NCBI GenBank assembly: GCA_018369555.1
Contig: JAGZCC010000097.1
Span: 1 to 5,226, forward strand
Origin: Thomasclavelia spiroformis
Lineage (GTDB): Bacteria > Bacillota_I > Bacilli_A > Erysipelotrichales > Coprobacillaceae
Length of the DNA: 5,226 bases
Direction: 5' to 3'
Position numbers and translations under genes: made by a program. Below the pieces are notes generated by a model that made no database searches, was not told the origin of the DNA, and saw nothing but the letters and a program-made list of their open reading frames with translations. The first letter of the stretch is position 1. Each line of letters opens with the position of its first letter. Below, one piece after another: positions 1 to 5,226 of this stretch.

Positions 1-41
1 AGTTTGGCAAGTATTTGATTATGGCGTTCTTGTTGTAGCAT
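1..41 (-). CDS. DeoR-family transcriptional regulator, N-terminal fragment (cut by window edge)
   Basis: Only the first 13 codons and part of the next lie in the window: MLQQERHNQILAK followed by a CTN leucine codon. This matches the conserved opening of DeoR/GlpR-type repressors (M-L-x-x-E-R-x-x-x-I-L), which leads into a DNA-binding helix-turn-helix. In that family a C-terminal sugar-phosphate-binding domain follows, which cannot be seen here. The ATG is preceded by AAAGGGTGG with a 5-base spacer, an excellent ribosome binding site. It starts 16 bases after the nitroreductase stop on the same strand, so the two are probably co-transcribed. The family assignment rests on a short but characteristic stretch; the regulated pathway cannot be told. 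Confidence 0.75.
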   Translation of the reverse strand, partial: MLQQERHNQILAK

Positions 42-57
42 AACTTCCACCCTTTCT

Positions 58-639
58 TTATTTTATAAATGTTACAACATTACCAGTTCTTTTAGTTATT
101 GTTCGATTTATTTTTTCAACATAACCAACACTTAACGAACCACAGACCACTTCATCATCTAATAATCCTAATGTTTTTAAATACTCATTAATTCTTGAAT
201 TATCAGCTAACCAGCGCAATTGATTTATCCAACAACTTCCTAGTTCTAATTCATTTGCCTCTAACATCATATTTTCAAGTGCACAAGAACAATCAGCTAG
301 AGCATTTCCATAATTTTTTTTATTTGCAACAATAATAAATAATGGGGCATCATAATGAAATACATAATTACCTTTTTTAGCATTATTAACGGCATTTACA
401 ATTGATTGATACATTCCATCAACAATTTCCATTTTACTAAATTCATCTTGCACTAAATTTTTTAATTCCACTAAAACTTCTTTATTAGTAACAACAATAA
501 AATGACATGTTTGATTATTATTGCCACTTGGGGCATATCTTCCCGCCTCAATAATCATCTCAATTTTCTTATCTTCAACAACTTGATTACTAAATTTACG
601 ATGACTTCTTCTTGTTTTAATACATTCCAATATTTCCAT
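58..639 (-). CDS. Nitroreductase-family FMN oxidoreductase
   Basis: A complete 193-aa protein of usual length for the nitroreductase superfamily, cytosolic FMN enzymes that typically work as homodimers and pass electrons from NAD(P)H to nitro compounds, quinones or other acceptors. Visible signatures are the N-terminal FMN-phosphate-binding motif TRRSHRKF (residues 9-16), APSGNNNQ (36-43), the helix ADCSCALENMMLEA (115-128) with GSCWI just after it, and VCGSLSVGY (165-173), close to the family's usual G-x-x-x-x-G-Y. There is no signal peptide or membrane segment. Six cysteines, two of them in DCSC, are more than usual. No ferredoxin domain is fused to it. The start is supported by AAGGAG six bases upstream. 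It precedes a DeoR-type regulator gene in a likely two-gene unit. The natural substrate cannot be predicted. I saw no convincing promoter immediately upstream. Confidence 0.93.
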   Translation of the reverse strand: MEILECIKTRRSHRKFSNQVVEDKKIEMIIEAGRYAPSGNNNQTCHFIVVTNKEVLVELKNLVQDEFSKMEIVDGMYQSIVNAVNNAKKGNYVFHYDAPLFIIVANKKNYGNALADCSCALENMMLEANELELGSCWINQLRWLADNSRINEYLKTLGLLDDEVVCGSLSVGYVEKINRTITKRTGNVVTFIK

Positions 640-657
640 AACTAGCTCCTTTTTAAT

Positions 658-997
658 TTACATATCTATTCGTGAAGTACCATACGAATTATCAACCGCA
701 CATAACCGTTTACTATCTATTTTACGATAGACATAAATCATTTTTCTTGCCATACTTCAACAATGTTTTTGATAACACCAAAACAATATTTGAAATTTCA
801 AGCATTATCATTTTTTCTTAAGTAGACACCACACTTTTTAAAATATACTGCAATCTAGATATATATATCCTTGGTTTTTTTACCTTATACTTTTAATCCC
901 AGTTTAACAACTAAAATAGCATCCATTAAATCATCAAACATTCTTCTTTAAATACTAAATCTACTTGATTAATTAAATCTAAAATTATTTTATTTAT
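658..997 (-). pseudogene. Decayed gene of about 113 codons, unknown function
   Basis: This fills most of the space between the DUF6630-like and nitroreductase genes. A strong ribosome binding site, AAAGGGAG (1006-1013), stands 8 bases before ATA (995-997) where ATG is expected. From there the frame reads INKIILDLINQVDLVFKEE. At GAAGAATG the sense moves to another frame, MFDDLMDAILVVKLGLKV, which then continues past one TAA, one TAG and one TGA through segments such as IAVYFKKCGVYLRKNDNA and FGVIKNIVEVWQEK. At a run of five A (about 741-745) the frame shifts again into RKMIYVYRKIDSKRL and on to the stop at 658-660. Long coding-like stretches joined by few lesions suggest one ancestral gene. 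All three stop codons occur, so an altered code does not rescue it. I do not recognise the protein. The 31-codon tail from ATG 753 has no good ribosome binding site of its own. The remaining bases of the 640-1058 gap show no other gene. Confidence 0.5.
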
Positions 998-1005
998 ACT
1001 AAACA

Positions 1006-1013
1006 CTCCCTTT
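1006..1013 (-). promoter_or_regulatory. Orphan ribosome binding site before a lost start codon
   Basis: AAAGGGAG lies 8 bases upstream of ATA at 995-997, the spacing used by the intact genes in this window. No ATG stands in the right place; the nearest alternative, GTG at 1004-1006, overlaps the motif itself. It is best read as the surviving translation signal of the decayed gene. Confidence 0.5.
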
Positions 1014-1058
1014 AATAACTTCCATATCCATTAATCCAACTGGTTATTTTTTCTTCAT

Positions 1059-1625
1059 TTACATATTTTTTGCATAATCAATTCGATATCCAAATTTTTC
1101 TGCCAAAACCATTAATATTTCCAAGTCTTCTTTTTTACAGATAAACATTACATATGAATCACTGTCAATATCAAATGCGCCAATAACACCATTTAATTTT
1201 CCCCATTTTTCTTCTAATTTTGCGCACCATCCTGGAATATCTTGCTCTTTATCAAGCCAATTGCTATTGATTTTTAACCCCAACAGACCAATTTCTTTAA
1301 GTGTAGAAATTTGTAAAAGGAACTCATCTTTACTCTCTTTCCAATCACATTCACATACATAACCATAACTCTTTAAAAGATCAATACAACCAACCCACTG
1401 TAAAAAAGATATTTTATCTTGATTAGATATACCACGATCTTCATAGTCAGTTAAATGATTTTGATAATATTCAATTGTATTTTCAATATAATTTTGAGCA
1501 TTTTTTAATATAGCTTCATTATTAAAGCTTACATTTCTTACAATCTCCAATAATTCATTATCACATTTTTTCTCAGTTGCCATACTATAAATTTTCTCTT
1601 TTTTAAATCGATCAAACAATCCCAT
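1059..1625 (-). CDS. DUF6630-like hypothetical protein
   Basis: A complete 188-aa soluble protein with no signal peptide or membrane helix. After a basic start (MGLFDRFKKEK), residues 20-110 look mainly helical and carry several aromatic residues (YYQNHLTDYEDRG). The C-terminal third holds the recognisable part: WCAKLEEKW (133-141), FDIDSDSYVMFICK (151-164) and the ending RIDYAKNM. This tail resembles what I recall of DUF6630 (often a conserved W, then A-x-D-x-D-S-D-S-Y-V, then R-I-D-x-A), a family without an assigned function. The ATG at 1625 is chosen because AAAGGGG (1633-1639) sits 7 bases upstream; an in-frame TTG at 1631 is only one base from that site. The gene seems to stand alone, flanked by degraded sequence. 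The start and reading frame are sure; the family is from memory of its motifs. Confidence 0.85.
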   Translation of the reverse strand: MGLFDRFKKEKIYSMATEKKCDNELLEIVRNVSFNNEAILKNAQNYIENTIEYYQNHLTDYEDRGISNQDKISFLQWVGCIDLLKSYGYVCECDWKESKDEFLLQISTLKEIGLLGLKINSNWLDKEQDIPGWCAKLEEKWGKLNGVIGAFDIDSDSYVMFICKKEDLEILMVLAEKFGYRIDYAKNM

Positions 1626-1687
1626 CTTCAAACCCCTTTCTTTATTTATAAAATATCTATTATCAACACACCACTAATTTTCTAATT

Positions 1688-1693
1688 ATTATA
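1688..1693 (-). promoter_or_regulatory. Possible -10 box (TATAAT) for the DUF6630-like gene
   Basis: A perfect TATAAT lies about 63 bases upstream of the ATG at 1625. No good -35 stands 16-18 bases before it; the closest TTGATA is 25 bases away, and there is no extended TGn. In such AT-rich DNA a TATAAT can arise by chance, so this is only a candidate. Confidence 0.25.
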
Positions 1694-1740
1694 TTTTTTC
1701 CATTTTTCATACATACTCTATCAATTCTTATTTACTAACC

Positions 1741-1760
1741 AATCATTAATATCAATGATT
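1741..1760 (-). repeat. Inverted repeat upstream of the DUF6630-like gene
   Basis: AATCATT and AATGATT form a perfect 7-bp stem around a 6-base loop. In minus-strand RNA the stem can extend by two G-U pairs and an A-U pair. It is not followed by a T-run and lies 45-50 bases upstream of the candidate -10 box, so it could be an operator or chance. The rest of 1626-1870 is very AT-rich and shows no gene. Confidence 0.3.
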
Positions 1761-1871
1761 AATCCTAACTATACTTAAAATGTCTTATAATCACTTTAAA
1801 ATATACATTCTTAATTTAAAGTAATGACGAATACTCCCTTTTAAATAAATCTTTACTTAAAATATTATCAC

Positions 1872-2122
1872 TTAATTATATATAATTTTTTTCATCAAAA
1901 TCAATTTATCACTTTTCCTAATTCCAGTAACAATTTTTATATCTAAAATTCCATTCAAATCAACAATACAATTTAAATAATTTAATCTAATAATTATTTT
2001 CATACTAGCTTTTACTTTCAAAATCACTCTATAGTCATAGTATACTCACCATTACCAGTATATTCAATATTCACTTTCAAAACTTTATTTTTGAAAGTAA
2101 CTAAAAAAGGGAGTTTCATCAT
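1872..2122 (-). pseudogene. Coding-like remnant(s), two overlapping short frames
   Basis: Two successive open stretches lie between the transporter terminator and the DUF6630-like gene. The first, 2024-2122, begins MMKLPFLVTFKNK and continues VLKVNIEYTGNGEYTMTIE before TGA. The second, 1872-2027, begins at GTG overlapping that stop as GTGA and reads MILKVKASMKIIIRLNY, then LNGILDIKIVTGIRK, 51 aa in all. Neither has a convincing ribosome binding site. The second frame is open for 58 codons in very AT-rich DNA, longer than expected by chance but not decisive. The first has charged, beta-strand-like residues typical of real protein. They may be parts of one frameshifted gene or two unrelated accidents. 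I do not recognise either. Confidence 0.3.
2071..2100 (-). repeat. Strong hairpin, 12-bp stem and 6-base loop
   Basis: On the minus strand TTACTTTCAAAA and TTTTGAAAGTGA pair over 12 positions with one G-U, around the loop ATAAAG. No T-run follows, so it does not look like an intrinsic terminator. The core TTTTGAAAGT occurs again at 2014-2023. It lies inside the coding-like fragment at 2024-2122, so it may be a by-product of that sequence. Confidence 0.45.
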
Positions 2123-2168
2123 TAGCCAGACACATATATCAATATCATTTTACATAATCTAATTATAC

Positions 2169-2201
2169 AAAAAAACACTTATACTCATCTGAGTTTAAGT
2201 G
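2169..2201 (-). terminator. Rho-independent terminator of the ABC transporter operon
   Basis: On the minus strand CACTTAAACTC and GAGTATAAGTG form an 11-position stem with one A-A mismatch and the four-base loop AGAT, followed directly by seven T. This is a textbook intrinsic terminator. It lies downstream of the permease gene and the broken lipoprotein gene and ends that transcription unit. The opposite strand gives only an interrupted T-tract (CATTTTTATTTT), so action in that direction is less likely. Confidence 0.88.
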
Positions 2202-2218
2202 CATTTTTATTTTGGTCA

Positions 2219-2239
2219 AACGCATTATTTTAATGCGTT
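2219..2239 (-). repeat. Perfect 8-bp hairpin just before the terminator
   Basis: AACGCATT and AATGCGTT pair perfectly around AAAAT. It is richer in G and C than its surroundings but lacks a T-run, and is followed 18 bases later by the true terminator. It may add to the 3'-end structure of the transporter transcript or protect it from exonucleases. Confidence 0.5.
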
Positions 2240-2294
2240 ACAACCTCTTTTATACAATATTGCAAAACCATAAATGTTAAATCACTATTATCAA

Positions 2295-2581
2295 TTAATT
2301 ACAATTAAAATCTATTTCAACAGTTACATTTTGATTTTTTCTTTATCAATAATTATTCCCCTCTTGATTTATAAACAGATATTTTCAAATATCTCCTATA
2401 GTTATCTTTATTTGCTCTTTAGCTACTATTTTATGTAAAATGACGTATTCAAATCGTAATTCTTCATGTTATTCTAGTATAAAAATTTCATTTATAGATA
2501 TCAATTTTTAACTAAAAATTCTATTTGACTACAACCAAATAATAGTAAAACCACTAGCCATAACAAAGTATGTTTTTTCAT
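2295..2581 (-). pseudogene. Broken lipoprotein gene, third gene of the ABC operon
   Basis: An ATG two bases after the permease stop opens a 26-codon frame (2501-2581). It encodes a classic lipoprotein signal peptide: basic MKKH, hydrophobic TLLWLVVLLL, then the lipobox LFGC with the lipidated cysteine at residue 17, and SQIEFLVKN before TGA. AAAAGAAG, 6 bases upstream, can serve as a modest ribosome binding site, and coupling to the permease is likely. Ten residues after the cysteine is too short for an ordinary lipoprotein. Right behind, another frame carries protein-like segments: HEELRFEYVILHKIVAKEQ then IKITIGDI (2385-2468), and after stops FINQEGNNY and NQNVTVEIDFN (to 2295). I infer a frameshift plus nonsense mutations in a gene for a small beta-rich surface lipoprotein. 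The alternative is a genuine 26-aa lipopeptide gene followed by noise. Confidence 0.6.
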
Positions 2582-2583
2582 GA

Positions 2584-4575
2584 CTAACTTCTTTTAACAA
2601 TAGAATAATATGTTCTAGCTGTAAATATATAAATAAATATATACACAATTGTAAATACCCCAATACATCCTAAAGTACAATAAATAAATAATTTAATATC
2701 AGACAACATAAGCATAGATAACAACTTACTCATAATTGGAAATGCAAATGCTAAATGAATCACAGCAGTAACTAGCGGTAAAAAGAACACTGTTAATACT
2801 TGAGAATTGATGGATCTTTTAACAAGTTTATGATCCATCCCTACTTTTTGCATAATTTCAAATCGTTGTTTATCTTCATATCCTTCTGTAATTTGTTTAT
2901 AGTAGATAATCAAAATAGTTGCCATAATAAATAGAATGCTTAAGAAAATACCGATAAATAAAAAGCCACCATATAGTGCAATAAATCCTGCATAACTAAC
3001 TGTTTTACATTCAACATCACAACCCTCAAGTCCGACATTTTCTAAATTTTGAATTAAAGAATTATAATATTTTTCAATTTCAAAATCCGATGCATCTATA
3101 TCAAATCCATAGTAATTATATAGATTAGAACTATAATCGCCATACGCTTCTTTTTGTAACTGATAAATTTCGTTTACGACTGTTTCATCTTTTACTACTA
3201 TAAAAAATCCATTTGCAACATTAGCAGCTGTATTTCCATTTCCCATAAAATTAGAAACATGTTTATTAACTGTAAATTCGTAATCAAATACTTTAAATGT
3301 ATCATAATTAAATTTTGCTCTATTTTCATAAAGAAGGATTTCATGATCTTCTAATGTATAATTTGTATTCATATTTCTATTATAAGATTCTAAATCGGTA
3401 ACCAATACTGTACAAATGCCTCCTCCTACATTAGACATCATACTTTCTCTATCGGTATTTATAAATGAATTTTCTTGTAAGCCAGAAAATTCAACATATC
3501 TATAATCAAGTACGTTTTCTCTCGATAAATTCATTTCCATCAACAATTGCTTAGATACATCACGAATTGTTTGAATATTTTCTTCCTTTGCATTTATAGA
3601 AGTTATTATTTCCCTAGGATATCTTTGCTTCGCTAAATCTTCCATTCCTATCCATAAACTAAAGGTTGTAGAAATCATTACTAATACCATTGTTGATAAT
3701 ATGCAAATATTAGCAAGTCCTGCCGCATTTTGTTTCATACGATAGATCATACTTGAAATACTAATAAAATGTGTCGGTTTGTAATAATATTTTTTGTTTT
3801 TCTTTAATACTTTTAATAAAGTTACACTTCCTGCCGTAAACAATAGATAAGTACCTATAATAACCAAAATTACCGCACCAAAGAATAACAACATCGCTGA
3901 TATTGGATCTTTTGTTGTTAAAGAAATATAATATCCTGTCGATAAACATACTATTCCTACAATTGTCATAATCCATTTCGATTTTGGCTCTTTTTCACCA
4001 TATTCATTACTATGAAGAAGTTCAATAGGATTTGCAAGTTTAATTTGTCGAATAGAATTCAAAAACATAAACAAGAAGATAATTCCAAATAAAATAAGTG
4101 AAGATAAAATAGCACTTAGAGAAAAGTGAAATCCTAATGTAATCTTTGAATCAAACATTTTTCCTATGACCATAAACAAAAGTTTATCTAATGATATACC
4201 AATTAAAAAACCTAAAAACAAACTTATAAATGCTGTTATAAGTGTTTCATAAGCAATAATTAAAGAAATATGTCTTTTTTCCATTCCTAAAATATTAAAT
4301 AAACCAAACTCTTTTTTTCTTCGTTTCATTAAAAAACTATAAGTATAAAACAAGAAGATTATTGCAAAAAAGCCAACCACGTAAGTACCTAGGTTTAACA
4401 TCATTCTCATTTCCCCTGCTCCAGGCATAAAATCTAATCCTTTATTGATAGATAATGAACATATATCATAAAACATTGCAATCGTTATAATACATGTTAC
4501 TAGAAACGGAATATAGGTCTTACTATTTTTCTTTATATTGGTTAATGCTAATTTAGGATAAAATAATTTATTCAT
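2584..4575 (-). CDS. BceB/VraG-type ABC transporter permease (FtsX-like)
   Basis: A complete 663-aa membrane protein of the peptide-antibiotic sensing and resistance class. With the ATPase it would act in the cytoplasmic membrane, freeing cell-wall lipid targets from peptide antibiotics and, in known systems, signalling to a histidine kinase. Hydrophobic segments give the family's ten helices, at about residues 21-39, 63-83, 103-126, 153-172, 201-219, 225-246, 285-310, 530-559, 591-612 and 627-651. Between helices 7 and 8 lies an extracellular domain of about 220 residues, the BceB hallmark that sets drug specificity. The opening MNKLFYPKLALTNIKKN and the cytoplasmic KKEFGLFNILGMEKRHI after helix 2 are typical; QRFEIMQKVGM after helix 8 is the second such coupling region. 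ATG 4575 is chosen over an in-frame GTG at 4587 because AGGTGG lies 8 bases before it. It overlaps the ATPase gene by 8 bp and is followed by a broken lipoprotein gene. The ligand cannot be predicted. Confidence 0.94.
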   Translation of the reverse strand: MNKLFYPKLALTNIKKNSKTYIPFLVTCIITIAMFYDICSLSINKGLDFMPGAGEMRMMLNLGTYVVGFFAIIFLFYTYSFLMKRRKKEFGLFNILGMEKRHISLIIAYETLITAFISLFLGFLIGISLDKLLFMVIGKMFDSKITLGFHFSLSAILSSLILFGIIFLFMFLNSIRQIKLANPIELLHSNEYGEKEPKSKWIMTIVGIVCLSTGYYISLTTKDPISAMLLFFGAVILVIIGTYLLFTAGSVTLLKVLKKNKKYYYKPTHFISISSMIYRMKQNAAGLANICILSTMVLVMISTTFSLWIGMEDLAKQRYPREIITSINAKEENIQTIRDVSKQLLMEMNLSRENVLDYRYVEFSGLQENSFINTDRESMMSNVGGGICTVLVTDLESYNRNMNTNYTLEDHEILLYENRAKFNYDTFKVFDYEFTVNKHVSNFMGNGNTAANVANGFFIVVKDETVVNEIYQLQKEAYGDYSSNLYNYYGFDIDASDFEIEKYYNSLIQNLENVGLEGCDVECKTVSYAGFIALYGGFLFIGIFLSILFIMATILIIYYKQITEGYEDKQRFEIMQKVGMDHKLVKRSINSQVLTVFFLPLVTAVIHLAFAFPIMSKLLSMLMLSDIKLFIYCTLGCIGVFTIVYIFIYIFTARTYYSIVKRS

Positions 4576-5226
4576 TTCTAACACCACCTGTTGCCATAAT
4601 AGTTAATGTATCAGCTATGCTTTGATACATTTCTTCATTTGACTTATCACCTTTATAAACTTGATGATAGACTTCTCCATCTTTAATAAACAAGACACGA
4701 CTGGCATGACTGGCAGCTAATGTTGAATGCGTCACCATAATGATGGTTTGACCACTTTTATTAATTTCATTAAACAAAGTAAGCAAATCATTTGTTGATT
4801 TTGAATCTAAAGCCCCAGTCGGCTCATCTGCAAGAATGAGTTCTGGTGACGTAATCAAAGCACGAGCAACCGCACATCTTTGTTTTTGTCCTCCGGATAC
4901 TTCATATGGATATTTTTCAAGTATTTCACTAATTCCTAACTCACTGGCAATCGGTTTAAGTTTTTCTTCCATCTCTTTAGGCTTTTTATTAGATAAAACC
5001 AACGGTAAAAAAATATTATCTTTCAATGAAAATGTATCTAATAAATTAAAATCCTGAAAGACAAAACCTAAGTGTTCTCTTCTAAAAGCAGAAATATCTT
5101 TATCACTAATATCGACAATGTTTCTTTCATTTAAAATAATTTGGCCATTAGTTGGTTTATCTAAAGCAGCTAACATATTCAACAAGGTCGTCTTCCCACT
5201 CCCTGATTCACCCATGATTGCAACAT
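4568..5226 (-). CDS. BceA/VraF-type ABC transporter ATP-binding protein (5' end cut)
   Basis: The gene runs off the right edge; codons for V-A-I precede the ATG at 5215, so that Met is internal and roughly 35-40 N-terminal residues are missing. Counting that Met as 1, the core motifs are Walker A GESGSGKTT (2-10), the Q-loop glutamine in FVFQD (54), the signature VSGGQKQR (106-113), Walker B LILADE (126-131), the D-loop ALDS (135-138) and the switch histidine in MVTHS (163). All catalytic residues are intact, so the enzyme should hydrolyse ATP. The signature begins with V rather than the common L, a tolerated change. The pattern fits the MacB/LolD-like group that powers FtsX-type permeases. 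Its last codons contain the ribosome binding site and start of the permease gene, so the two are translationally linked. A BceRS-like two-component system may lie upstream, outside the window. Confidence 0.95.
   Translation of the reverse strand, partial: VAIMGESGSGKTTLLNMLAALDKPTNGQIILNERNIVDISDKDISAFRREHLGFVFQDFNLLDTFSLKDNIFLPLVLSNKKPKEMEEKLKPIASELGISEILEKYPYEVSGGQKQRCAVARALITSPELILADEPTGALDSKSTNDLLTLFNEINKSGQTIIMVTHSTLAASHASRVLFIKDGEVYHQVYKGDKSNEEMYQSIADTLTIMATGGVRNE
4584..4589 (-). promoter_or_regulatory. Ribosome binding site of the permease, inside the ATPase gene
   Basis: AGGTGG stands 8 bases before ATG 4575 and within the final codons of the ATPase gene. It decides the permease start against the GTG at 4587, which lies inside the motif, and links translation of the two subunits. 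Confidence 0.8.

Noticed and set aside
790..801. Perfect 12-bp palindrome TTGAAATTTCAA
   Set aside because: It is AT-rich, single, and inside the decayed gene, with no promoter near it; chance is the simplest explanation.
1059..1631. TTG at 1631 as the start of the DUF6630-like gene
   Set aside because: It is one base from the ribosome binding site; ATG 1625 has the proper 7-base spacing.
1626..2168. CRISPR array, tRNA, insertion sequence or riboswitch in the long gene-poor stretch
   Set aside because: No regularly spaced direct repeats, no cloverleaf, no transposase fragment with terminal repeats and no known riboswitch core were seen.
640..2581. An altered genetic code (TGA or other stop read as an amino acid) to explain the broken frames
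   Set aside because: TAA, TAG and TGA all occur within the remnants, frame changes are also needed, and the intact genes use TGG for tryptophan.
3761..3976. A 71-codon open frame on the minus strand inside the permease gene
   Set aside because: It lies wholly within the permease gene in another frame, has no ribosome binding site and resembles no protein.
2584..4587. GTG at 4587 as the permease start
   Set aside because: It sits inside the AGGTGG motif; ATG 4575 has the right spacing and gives the usual family N-terminus.
4836..5057. A 73-codon open frame on the plus strand opposite the ATPase gene
   Set aside because: It is antisense to the conserved signature and Q-loop region of the ATPase, whose own coding is unmistakable.
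4568..5215. Taking ATG 5215 as the true ATPase start
   Set aside because: It would place the start directly at Walker A and remove the first strands of the fold; in-frame V-A-I codons continue to the window edge, as in full-length relatives.

Overview
The window is strongly AT-rich, uses strong Shine-Dalgarno sites and reads the standard bacterial code (Trp is TGG; TAA and TAG end the intact genes). Its protein families are typical of low-GC Bacillota, so a clostridial or erysipelotrichial gut-type organism is the best guess. The species cannot be fixed from this piece. Every gene lies on the minus strand, so transcription runs from high to low coordinates.

Right half (5226 to about 2170): the end of a BceAB/VraFG-type ABC transporter operon. 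It holds an ATPase cut by the window edge, then a 663-aa ten-helix permease with a large extracellular domain, overlapping by 8 bp. Two bases after the permease stop, a lipoprotein signal peptide begins. It breaks after 26 codons, and its likely continuation lies in another frame with several stops, so the third gene of this operon appears dead. A clear intrinsic terminator (2169-2201) closes the unit. Transporters of this type sense and resist cell-envelope peptide antibiotics together with a two-component system; none is visible here and it would have to lie beyond the right edge or elsewhere.

Middle (about 2168 to 1059): AT-rich DNA with coding-like fragments (1872-2122) and a strong hairpin, followed by an intact 188-aa cytosolic protein that resembles the DUF6630 family.

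Left part (1058 to 1): a decayed gene (658-997) that has kept a good ribosome binding site in front of an ATA where ATG is expected. It is followed by an intact FMN nitroreductase-family oxidoreductase and, 16 bases later, the first codons of a DeoR-family regulator that runs off the window.

The most notable theme is erosion. Three stretches between intact genes, all in the same direction, look like genes lost by start-codon loss, frameshift and nonsense mutation, while the transporter, DUF6630-like, nitroreductase and regulator genes stay open. I did not find a convincing new defence system, CRISPR array, insertion sequence or RNA gene.
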